From contig DF237279.1 in NCBI GenBank assembly GCA_000708835.1, positions 1 to 64,000 of the forward strand: 64,000 nucleotides of DNA, read 5' to 3'. The DNA is from Klebsormidium nitens. Lineage: Eukaryota > Streptophyta > Klebsormidiophyceae > Klebsormidiales > Klebsormidiaceae. Made by a program: the position numbers and the translations under genes. Position 1 is the first letter of the stretch. Every line of letters begins with the position of its first letter. Below, in pieces: positions 13,151 to 24,584 of this stretch. The notes beneath the pieces are model-generated. The model searched no databases and was not told where the DNA came from. It was given only the letters and a program-made list of their open reading frames with translations.

Positions 13151-13754
13151 AACGAAGACATGGGATGTGTTCGAGGACAAGAAGCGTCACAGGAAACGGA
13201 TCACACAAAGCGTGAGCTGTAGTTCTGACGGCTGCATAAAGGGCCTAGATTCCTAGGGCAGAAATTGTAGCCGTCGTTTGGTGTACGTGCCAGGTGGCCG
13301 CTATAGATATTCATCATCACGACTTTGGAATGAGGCAGTGCCCGTCGAGGGTAAAACATGCACTTCAAATAGTCGGAGGTGGGGATATCTCGGACGAAAT
13401 ATCGTGGTCATTGCAGAGCAAATGATCGAGCGCGCGCGAGGTGCAACAGTGTCGAGGCTTCACGTACTTCTCACCAAGGCCAGGCCTCGTCTTGGAAAAA
13501 GACGCTTGATTTCAACTACTTATCAAAGAGGAGATGCTGCTCACGGAGTCAGCACGGTTTAAAATGAGGGGGATCAATAGAATGCGAAGGCATCCACAAT
13601 TTCAAACTTCCAAACAAAAAGACATACGCAATACAGTACAGCTTCGCGAAATCAGCAAGAATGTGAGGTTTACAGCTGGCTTCAGAGAACATTACGCTTC
13701 CTAACTGGGAGAATCTTAAGTGAACCCCTCCCGTCTCGTGCGTCTTCCCGGCCA

Positions 13755-16690
13755 GCATGGTTCAGCAACATCGCCAAAGGCTAGATAGTTCTTGCAGATG
13801 GGAACGTTGTGACGTGTGCAAACAGAGTTGCACGCCTGGAGGCTGTGAGAGACCCGAGTACTGCACCTTGCAAGACGATCGCGTCATCAATTCTGCAAAC
13901 AGCTGGCTCCGGAGCAGGCCACATATTGGTGAGCCTTTCCGTGCTCATTCCTTTGCTCGTCCTGGCAGCTTAGCGTGTGGGACGTATCTGCTCAACTGTG
14001 CTAGACTCGGTACTATGTCAATTCGGAATACCGCTTGGAAGGGTGAAGACAATATTGCTTGCATAGGCAGACGCCGTTTAGTCCCATTTCGTTTAGCCGA
14101 CTAGTCCCATGCCTTAAAAGCTTTGTGCCTTGATGAAAGTCCGCGAACCCCTTTTTCACCTCTATCCCTTGCGAAACATGTATACGGGGGGCAAACAAAA
14201 GGCATAGACGACTGCTTTCGCCAGGACTACGGAAGACAAGGTGGTCGTATAGAATAGACAAAGACGTGTACGACGTGGCATCCGAACCTGCATATGGAAG
14301 GACTCTCTGAGATTTCCAAGGGCGCTCAGAAGCCGGCCATCATTGCCTACAGAAGGGGCAAAGCTGAAAACCCACTTCAATCAGAATACGGTCACTCAAT
14401 ATAAGTTTAGCAGAATGAGAGACAAAGTGGTTCACGCGTGTGACTTGCGTAGCTAGCAGAACGTGACTGTCTAAACGGTGGCTGACTTGAAGGTTGTCGC
14501 GGCAGCTAACCTGACCCGCCTTTCTCGAAGCTCCACCTTTCTCCCCTGGCATCCACATAAGGTGGATATGAGAAAAGCTTGCAGAAACTATGTAACGAGC
14601 AGGATCCACGTCGATAGATTCATGCCACCTTCGAAAAATGCGGAAGGTCTTTGATCTGCAAAAGTGCAAACTCCGCACTCAAGCGGGGCTGCATGAGGTT
14701 CTGATGTTGCCGAGACAGCAAGCCGGAAAAAGCAGACTTTGCAGCATTCGGGGGGTTGCTGCGTACCCTGAGGTATGAGCGCGAGAATGCTCGTTAAGAC
14801 TTGAATCCTAGCCAGCAACAATCTAACATGTAGGTGTATAGAGCACACCAAAATGCGCATGCCTTCAACAACAGCCGCACGGAGGACTCTGCCCGCCTGT
14901 TATTGGACTGGAACTGGCATCAAAACGTATGTCTAGACATATGTAGGAAGAACAGAAAGCGAAGGGCTTTTCGAAGCCCCTGGATTGAAACAGGGTAGTA
15001 GAGTGTTGTGTGACAGAATTTGAGAGATCATATAACCAAGGGATCCCTGGCATCTTTGTCGGAATCAGATCTCTTGACTGGAGAGTGCGACCCCATGTCG
15101 ATAAACATCATTGCCAGCCAAACGTCTGGAGACCCCGGCCGCCCCGGAACCCAGCTTTGCAGTTTGAAAGCGCCCGAGACGTCCCGTGTGTGCATCCCCT
15201 TCGCCACATCGAAACTCCGCCGCCAATCCCAGCTGAGTTGGATTTGATGTGAACAGCTCTGCTTTTGATCTGCCCCTTGCGAGAACGAGATGCAAACAAA
15301 GAGCACCGACGGTTTCCTCTTATCTGGAGCGGGGAAACGTTGCGGTTGTGGAGTCGAAAATTGGATCGCCTATTGTGGCTTCAGGCAGTCCCAGGAAATC
15401 AGGGGTGAGCGCCCGGGGTTGCTCAAACGTCTTCCGTCATAGCCGAAGACAAAGGAGGCCTGGAAAATGCTTGGCGCGACGAACACAACCAGCCAAAAGG
15501 TGTACTACATACCTCAACGAATAGAAGAGGTTCAAGCTGGGTTGATCACCCAAAGAAACGAGTGAGTCCGATTACAGAACCAATCTAACGTGGGAGGCCG
15601 CGATGAGCGCAGCAAGTGTGATGATCTTCTTGATCAATGATCAGAGCAGAACAGTCACGTCCCGGCACAACGACGGCCACTAAAATTTAGACGTGGAACA
15701 GCTTAGTTCAGCAGCTTACATGGCGGTCGGACTGAACGAACCCTGTGACCATCAATGGAAGTCCCTGGAGGCATACGGGAGGCCTGATTGGTGTTCACAA
15801 CGGTCCAAAGCTTTCGCATAGAGCTCACTTTGATTGTGTTCAATACCCTGGTGAATGGCAACGTAGCAGAAGATCTGGCTTCACGAGTTCTGGGATTCGT
15901 GGCCACCTCAAAATAAAGCCTCGACAGAAACTTTTACGGCGGGATGAACGGCCACTGGCAGACGCTACGCGCTCCTAAAGTACCAACAAGAGTACGGAGG
16001 AAACCCCCAGACGAATCAAACTTTCCTCTAACGATATGCAGAACGGGCAACCCTCACCTCTGTACATTGCCAAACAATTGATCCTCGACGGACTAACTAT
16101 TGACATCCGTTCTAGGGCACAGCAACGATCGACTATCGACCATGCAAGCCTTTCTCTTTGTTTGCAACTAGATTTATCGTTGCTTTGACCGTAAAGCCCG
16201 GAAAATATCGTGAAATATTGCGTCACGTGGCTCAATCTTTGAGACCCACATGGCCATATCAAGGCCAAACTTGCAAATCATGGCCACAATTTGATCGAAT
16301 TTCAATGTCCTGACGGCGCAGAAACCAGCACGGCTCCGGTTGCCTGAAGCTGGGCACTCCATCGCGTTCAAAGCGTGAACAGAAAGTTGCAAGATGCTGA
16401 CGGTGACATGCTGATAGAACGTCAGTTCTTGCATTTCTTGATCACATGTGTAGCTTGATCACATCTGGGTAGCTCCGAGTGAGCGCATGGGAGAACTGAG
16501 CGCTCAAGTACTCGTGTCTTCTTCCATCCTGGCCTGAAGTGAGCAAGCATCCTGAAAACCAATTCTGAAAGACGAAAAGTGCAAAATCACCTCGTCATAG
16601 TAATGGAACACAGTTGCTCCGGTATGCCTGTTCCGCTCCTTCATGTGTTGGCGGCCATATCAGCCAGTATGCCAAGCATTTTGAACACAG
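13755..16690. repeat. Q module, copy 2
   Basis: Second copy of the 3 kb module, offset by about 6.63 kb from copy 1 over its whole length, with many substitutions and indels. It lacks the first 150-200 bp present in copies 1 and 3, and the palindrome cluster is absent. The part around 16240-16620 matches 9560-9990 especially well. Confidence 0.7.
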
Positions 16691-17056
16691 CAAAAGCAGC
16701 ATACGGAATCATGGGGTAACTGATTGCTGAGATTCAAGGTCTCAGTCGTCGATCATTGCTGCAAGATGCCACCCCTTGCTAGTGCAAAGTGCCCAGAGGC
16801 GGAATGTCACCATTATTGGCACAAATGCTTTCACCAACGGAGCTAATGCAGAAACGGGACACCAGGCGCCAAAAATTTATGTAGAGCCCTTGGACCATCA
16901 AGCTGATGCAGTCAAGGCGGAGAGAGAACTGCTGACTGAAGCCCTTTCTCGTCGTACGGAATTGCATACAGAGTCACAGAGCCAAGCGGATCTTCGATGA
17001 GGGCGACAATCCCTTGGGAACCCAATCATTGGCTCCGAACCGACTCACCATACGTT

Positions 17057-17552
17057 TGGGGGCTGACCGCCAGCAATTTTGCCCCCCGGTGCAGTCAGTC
17101 GTCCTCGCCGAGCAACTAGAGACGAGCGCGGGGTTCTTAGCTGGAATCTCTTGTCCAACAGGAAAGATGACACACGAGGAAATATGATGGAGTGATAAAG
17201 CTCGAACACAACAGCTCCGGACAGGAAAGCATTTTGCAAAAGCACGTAGCCTGCTTGCACCTTTGCGGGGTCGACAGAGGTAGCCGATCGTCCAAGGGAC
17301 AAGAACTCTCGCTTTGACGATATCAGACGTTTGAAAACGGGAGTGTGAGCGCACACAAGGTTCGATTCGCTGGTGCAACCGAAGTCTCAAGGAAGACGCA
17401 ACAACGGCAATTGGCAGAGCTGTAAAGATCCGGTAGAAAGCCATGGCGCAGAGGACCTCTTCATCAGAAGTGCAGTGGACATTTTTATCAAAACATGCTG
17501 CCAGTTGGCGCGGCAATAAAGTCATGTCAAGCTGTGCGCCGCGCAAGGCAGA
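17057..17552. repeat. P module, copy 5
   Basis: The most diverged P copy. It still shows 'gggggctgaccgcc', 'cagtcagtcgtcctcgccgagca', 'gtgtgagcgcacacaaggtt' and 'gctgtgcgccgcgcaag'. It lies 6.65 kb after copy 3. Confidence 0.6.
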
Positions 17553-18447
17553 CGAAGATACTTAAAAGTGTTCGGGGGCAGGGAGCATAACAGATAGCGG
17601 AACACTGGTCCAATCGTATGCCGGATTCTGACACCCTCAAAACCCTGACTAAGACACTTTTACTCGAAGCTCTGATTGTTTGCTCGTCAGGTGGCTGTTC
17701 ATCACCACAGCTCGTGAGTAGGCAGCGCGCTTCGAGGTCAAGAAAGGTGAGACGTCGAAGAGGAGAAGAGTATTATCTTGAGCGAAAAATCATTGTGCTT
17801 ATTGAAGGGCTACAGCACGCGCAAGGTGCGTCGGCGTCAAGGACTCGCCGTTCAAGACAGGGGCTTCGCCTTCAGACAAGAAGCACCTTTCAGATTGATA
17901 TAAGGTGAGCTACTACTTAGGGGTGTCGCACTTTTCAAATCGAGGGAAGTCAGTAGGACTGAAAGCTATCCAGAATCTTGAATCTTGCAAAAAAGGAAGA
18001 CGGCATATCAAGTAGATTACATCACTCCCGAATCACCAAGAACGTTAAGTTAGGGCTCACAAAGCTGGCTTCAAGGATGTCAGGCTCCTACTGTGGCTGA
18101 GAGAACTGTGACCGCAAGACTCCCGTCTCGTGCGTCTTCCTGACCAGCAAGCTTTCCCTTGCAAAAGGCACTGACGTTGACTGATCTGTCCCTCTGCGAT
18201 AGGAAAGCCAAACAATCGGTACCGCAGCTCAAGATCCTCCTCCTCTGCAAAGGCAACAGAGTGCGCGTCTAAGAAGCGAAGAGAGAGTTGTTCAAGGTGG
18301 CATCAGGATACTAAGGGTACTTTTTTTTCCTTCATGAGCGAAACACAAGGTTGCTCAGAACAAAGTCTGCCATCAGGGCCGACACAAGCGGGGGCTCCAC
18401 AACCAAACGAGAAGGCCGCAGAAGCTGAAGGGTGCAGATTGATAAAC

Positions 18448-21400
18448 TGCAAGAGACAACCACCCACTTGACGTAATTGGACCTGCGGCTAAAGAGGACC
18501 GACTCGGCAAGAGAATCCGAACGTTACGGCGCGTGTTTGCATTTTCGCGCTAGGCACCGCTTTTGATAGATCAGGCTCTTAAAGGAGTGCCCAAGTGGAC
18601 GAGGCTGACTGCAGGGGAACTCACGCCGCCAAGGCTGCATTGATATCTATTGCTGATGAAAACGTCGTGACGTCTGCACAGAGTTGACACCTTGGAAAAG
18701 AGACTGTGAGAGAGAACGTATAAATGCAGCTTGGCATGACGATTGCGATGACGATTTGCCGCACCGTGATCCATAAGATGGCTCGCTCCGTAGCCAGCAG
18801 GGAGTGTGAGTTTGTCCGGTACTCATTCCTTCGCTCGTCCTGGCCAGCTCAGCGTATCAAGAAGTATCTACCCAACTGTTCCGAAGACTCGGTGCAAAAC
18901 TGTCTTATCTGGATACTGCTAAAAGGTTGGACACAGGAATACTTCTACAAGCAGACAGTTACTATGGTTCGTCCGCTTCAAATCGACTTTAACCCCATGG
19001 CGCAAAGCTGTATGCCTTCGTCACCGACTGAGAGTCCGCAAATGTGCCGTTTTTATTCGTCTAAAGGGGGCAGACAAGGGCAAGCAAGACGTCGTCATTG
19101 GGAGCGGCAGAAGAAAACGTGGGCATACCGGGTGGACATGGACTTACTTGACGTGGCATCAGAACCACCTGACAACGGCTTGAGCTTTCGAAGTTGCTCA
19201 GAAGCCTGCCGGTCATCGTGGCCCAGGGTACAAATGCGGACAAGCTGAAACTTCAACCAACAAGATACGGGAACTGGATAGACTATTTTAATACTATTGA
19301 CAACGTTTACGTCAGCGACTCGTGTACCTGGCAGATCATGACAGTCTATAAACAGCGGCGACTTGGAGGGTTGCTATTACTGCATGCACCAGCAACCTAG
19401 ACCTGCCTTCATCCGACCTCTACCTGCTCCACCAGTATAACTGCCAGGATTACCCTACGTGCTGGAAGGAAGAAGACGATGGATGCCCAAACTATGAGCG
19501 TTTTGCAACTGTTGTTCTCAAAGGCTTCTCAAGAACACCCCCGCCCTAATGAAATGCCACGATAGATTCTACGAACGTGCCGCGCATGCAGGCACGCAAG
19601 CGAGACAACGGCCCAGATGTCACGAAAAACTTCTAGAGGGAGCGAAAACTTGCCATCACGTAAGTCAAGGCAGCCCTTATCAAGATTAACACACGAAATC
19701 ACCGTATAGGTATGTGTGGCACCTCCGATCAGCGCCACACAAATCAGCCAAGCGCTCAATTGCCAACAACGGACGGGTCTCCTGCCAGTGTGCTTTCCTT
19801 GAGCCGACTAGACAACCTGAGAAACGACGTGTCTTTTAAGTATCCTGTGTGACTAGGAATGAGCTGGCTAATTCCGTCATCTTACAAAAGGGAAATCCGA
19901 AGAAACAGCACCAACGAATACATCTCGACGGCGCCAAAAGCGATCACAAACTCGACGGATGAGGCATCGCAGGCCGTTCACTCATTTGTGAGCGATGCAC
20001 GCTTGCTCAAAAGCTCCCTGCCAACATGGCCACTGTACACAAGTAGAGAGTTCCAAAGCTCGCCGACAAACAATTCGGCCGTTGCAGAGATTATGGGTGC
20101 AGGGAGAACCCAAAGACACTGAAACCTACGCCAACGTAGTTGGAACTGAGGTAATGGTCGTCAGGAAGACCGACTTGGCGGGACAGGTTTTGGACTACGG
20201 CACGAGGATTGCATCAGCGCTAGGCGCTGCTAGTTACGTTAAAAAGGCCCTAAGGCGTATCGTACGATTGATCAGTGAGCTGGGCTGTTTGCATAAAAGC
20301 TCAAGCCGCAGTTCAGCGAGGCTTAAGATGTTCTTCCTGACGAGAACGTCTCGAGGTCCGCAGCGCTTCGCAATGGTGCAGAGTGCGCCGTTCGAGCTGG
20401 CTACGTTCAAAAGCACTGCTGCCATGAGCGTTTCCGTCCTCAATTGGTTTGTCGTCCTGGCCAGTTTAGCATAAAAGACGTACACTCCTACCGAACGAGA
20501 CTCAATGCAATCTGTCTTTTCTGGATATCGCTTGGAAGTTGGAGGTAAGTTTGCTTCGAGAAGCAGGCAGTCGATAATGCGCATTCCCTTCATCGACGTG
20601 GCCCTATGCCTCAGAACGATGTGCCTTCGTGACCTGCTAAGAGTGCGCAAACCGCTGTTCCACAGCTGTACATTGCAAAACGTACGGACGCCAAACAAAG
20701 GGCACAAATGACCATATTTCTGGGATGGCAGAGGACAGTACGGGCGTACAAATGGACAAAACTTGTTTACCGTGGCATCAGAACCTGCATCATGCCAGCC
20801 TGAGCTTTTCGGGTCACTCTGAAGCCTGCTGCCATCGTGGCCTACAGAAGCGAACAAGCTCAAAACACACCTTTATCAAAATACAACGAAAGATTGGATC
20901 ATCCAGGATGTGAGAGAAAAGCTTATCTTTACTGTCTGCATGTGGCACCGACCGTAGAGATGGCTGATTTTGATCGTCAGTGGTCTGAAAGGCAGCCTCG
21001 AATACAACGGAAAACTCCCCTCAAAGACGCAACGCGTGATACCAGCGCCACCTTTTAACTCATAGAAGAAGAGAACGGTGTGAAAAGCAAGTGTTATAGA
21101 AAAAGTCTCTACCTCACCCAAGAACAGACTCGGATGTTCAATCGTTCCTAGCGCTCATTTGTGCACTGTGCCAAACCCAATGTCTGTGTACGCCCGAAGT
21201 GTTCCTGATTGTCCTGATCAAAACATGATGAAGCAGCCAGACAAGCGCAAATGCACTCAGAAAAGTTGATAGCCCTTGCAACCACTTCGAATACCCTTCA
21301 AGCTATGTACCGCGCCTTAATCGTCCAACAAACAAGAGAACCTGACAACTGCACGTAAGTCAAACTACCAATTCAACAAGAGTCAGCTGATATTCCCCTA

Positions 21401-23560
21401 GCATGGGAATTATGTCGTCAAAAAGACCTTGCGGGTAGACCATACACGAGAGCACGTCGGAGGACAATTACAATGACATCCGGCGCAAGCTTCTCTCTTG
21501 CAAGAACAAACGCGGCTAGATTCGAAGGAGCAAAGCGAGACTGAACGCCCCGCTGGCTCAGCGGCTTGTTCATCCAGGCCAGCATAAAACCATGAAACGT
21601 TTGAGCCCCGGCTCATCAACCCGACGCCTTTTCTTCCCCGCCAGACACAGCCCGAGATTCTGCACTCTTCACCAATGCGAAGAAGCCTGAACGGACCTTC
21701 TTTCCACAGCGGCTGTATTGACAGGTCCAAGATCTATTTACGCAGCAGCGTCTTTGAGCACGCTGCTAATGATCAGCAAAGAACCAGAAATGATTGTTCC
21801 GTACGTCCAACATAGTGAAGTGATAAACGAAGGCCCTCCTGTTTAAAGGCAGAAGCACGTAGGCTACGAAGCATGGAATCGAGTCACGCACGGCAGGTTA
21901 GCAGTCAACAGGTGTCTAAGCGCAGCACTGACTGAAACCGGAAACGCATGCAGTTCTCGAAGCTTGGATAAGTGAAAGGGTTCGGTGGGATGACTTGCGA
22001 AACGGCACATCATCAAAGAAGCCACTGGCAGCCTTCTCAACGAGAAAGTGAAGGTTTGGAGGGTGCAACTCCAGGTCCGTGAACATCCTTGCCAGCGAAA
22101 GGTCTGGAGGCTCCCCGCACCGAAACCCACCATGCATGGGTGAAGCACACAAGACCTGCGCCTCCCCTTTGCCACGTTGACATTCTAGACACTCAGTGAC
22201 ATGCCGCCAATCCCTGGTTGCTGCGAGAAGCGCTGTTCGTTTCCCGTCGCTTGCAAACTGAGAAATAACAAAAGGCACCAACGATATCCTCCTGTGTAGA
22301 GCGGACGCAGAAACCAAGGTTGCATCGTCCAGTGTGGCTTCAGGCAGTCGCTAGCAAAAGGCGTTGAGCGCCCAGGGGTGCTCAAACACCTGCCATCATG
22401 GCCAAAGACAACGGAGGGTTGGAAAATGCTGCGCTCCACGATCACAGCCAAGCCAGAAGATGCACAACACGTTTCATATCAAAAGACAGGTTCAAGCTGA
22501 AGACTTGTGTCACCAGAAAGAAACGTGGTAGCGATAGCAGGACCAATTCATCGTGGAAAGCTGCGATGACGCAGCAGATGTTATGATCGTCTTGCTCAAT
22601 GGTAATGGCAGAAAGACAAGGTCCCGGCACAACTAAGACCGTTGACCCCAGAGCCTATGGGAGAATTCCAATTTGGCAATCTGCGTGGCCTGAAAAGAAA
22701 TACTCCAACCTCAGCAGATCCATGGCGAGCTCCCCAAGTCTTGCGTTGCTTGTTTGCGGCCTCTACCGTGAGTCTGATTAGAGCCAACGGTCTTAGAGTA
22801 ACACGCGAGGGAACAGCAACCCGAGGTAAGCGACCCCTCATTGCAAATGAGGCCAAAAATATGTAAGCGCGTAACTTTGCCATTGGTTTCAAAAGTTTGG
22901 GGAGCAGGAACGAAGCAACAGATTCAAAGACGACGGCGCTTCTGGAAGCCTGCCAGAGGCTTAGTTCCTTTACTGATCGCGGCAGTCAGCATCTGTCGTA
23001 TGAAAGTCACCGTGATTCCTTTCAGTGCCCGCCGAAACCGGCCAGTACCACGCTAGGCTGAAATGTCTAGCATCCAGCAATACTTCTGGGGCTCGAGGCC
23101 AACCTCAGTGCGGAGTTTAGGGAGGGAGTGAACACGTTGTTTGTGACCGACCAGGTGACTTAAATAAGAAGCAATGAGGAGAGGGAGAACATTTACATGA
23201 ACAAAAAGGCATTGCAAATATGAAGGATTCAAGAGGACTCAAGCCGCGCAGCCAGTGACAGCCAAGGGCGAACAGCCGAGCTCATCCTATTGTTAACTGT
23301 TTACGACATAGAAGTGAACAGTAGAGGCCGAAAACTTGCTGCAACAGACGACCAAGCAGACCAATCATGCGTGGCTCATGCAGCAACGTGGTCAAATTGA
23401 AAGGCCTTATTGAGGCCAAGAGTGCAAATCATGGCCAGGGCTCGATCGCGAGTAGATGACTGCTCGCCTGAAATAACTCCATTCCAGCACGGCTCAAATT
23501 AGACACTACCTACATGAAAAAGGACACCCAGTTGGGAAGATCCTATGATATTGGGATATG
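18448..23560. repeat. Q module, copy 3 with an internal duplication
   Basis: The start of the Q module appears twice here. One begins near 18448 (with 'tcgtcctggccagctcagcgta' at about 18837) and the other near 20130 (with 'gtcgtcctggccagtttagcat' at about 20450). After the second start, the later Q anchors follow in order: 'ctcaaacacctgccatcatggcc' near 22380 and 'attgaggccaagagtgcaaatcatggcc' near 23405. This explains why the copy is about 2 kb longer than copies 1 and 2. Confidence 0.6.
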
Positions 23561-24584
23561 GAAGAGAAGGTTGCAGATATCGGAATGATATTTACATCCT
23601 GACCAAATCCTAGTTCTTGCAGCAGTCTTCATCATCTGCAAAGCTGGCTCCGAGGCAAATGAGCGCTCGAGTACTCAGTCCCTCTCTTGTCTTGGCCGAG
23701 CCAACTAGACGCACGGAACGTGGGGACAGCAACCTTAGAGAGACAACAATGCTGAGATTATTGCGGGGTGGAAAGTGTGACATCACCTCGGCATTGCATA
23801 AAACGCGAGACAATAAGCCCAATTGCTTGTTCAACTGTTTCGTTTCTCTAAAGGATGCGGTTGTCACTATCAGCCAACTAACGTTTGAACAAACAGGGAA
23901 AGCATAGCAACGTAAAAGAAGCACGACTACTCCTGGGTAGGAAAAGCAGATCCTCAACAAAGCCTAGAGGTAATCAACTCATAGAAAACCGCGCTTCTAG
24001 AAGTCACGCATGTAAAGTACCGGAGACAAGATTCAAACCCGCCTCAAGAGCATAAACCTTTTGACTTCTACTGGCGTTCAATTTGTCAACCACGGGTGAG
24101 AATCCAACCCCAAATGCTGTGTCGTCATTGCCAGCGGAGTCAATGTAAGAGATGTGATGTGCGATACATTCGGTTAAGCGTTCTTGATGACACTCACGTC
24201 GCGAGCTACACGGCTTTCACATCGTCAGCGCTTGTGTTAGCAATAGAACCAAGTCATTGGCTGCCATGCTCCTCATGCCAGCCACAGCCAATAGGCAACA
24301 ATAAAGTGAACATCAGACAATCAGCTCTTTTGGTCACAGTTCCTTTTGACAAAACCAGATACATTTGAGGTCAATGCCATGGCAAAGCTCCAGATGACAC
24401 ATGTAAATGACCCAATTCATAATGGCAACAGTTCCTTCCGGGACGAAGGTCATACCAAGAATGTTTCGACAACCCCAAACTCTGTACAAAGCGGCCGACC
24501 GGCCTACCACCAACCACCACCTTTCCAAAACGTCACCTCTCCTGACGTCACCTATTCGAACATCACCTCTCCAGAGGTCACCTG

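Larger units (their letters stand above)
1..24300. repeat. Gene-poor block of diverged tandem and higher-order repeats
   Basis: Reading across this block, the same sentences of sequence return in the same order with roughly 70-85% visible identity and many indels. The phrase around 'ctgaccgccca' sits near 3325, 5290, 10412, 12655 and 17060. The phrase 'tcgtcctggccagctcagcgt' (with variants) sits near 7335, 13965, 18837 and 20455. The phrase 'ggccatatcaaggccaaa' sits near 9570 and 16250, with a decayed relative near 23400. These anchors give a higher-order period of about 6.6-7.1 kb. No frame is open beyond about 210 codons, and I could recognise no reverse transcriptase, integrase, transposase or capsid motif, no LTR pair and no RNA gene. 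It could be a decayed satellite-like array or many generations of local segmental duplication. I infer that it is non-coding. Confidence 0.75.

Noticed and set aside
20234-20863. 209-codon minus-strand frame in the repeat block
   Set aside because: The frame is not conserved in the related Q modules and no protein motif is visible; most likely chance.
1-24300. Transposable element with coding capacity
   Set aside because: No transposase, reverse transcriptase or integrase motif, no long terminal repeats and no target-site duplications could be found. Repeats are direct and tandem in order.
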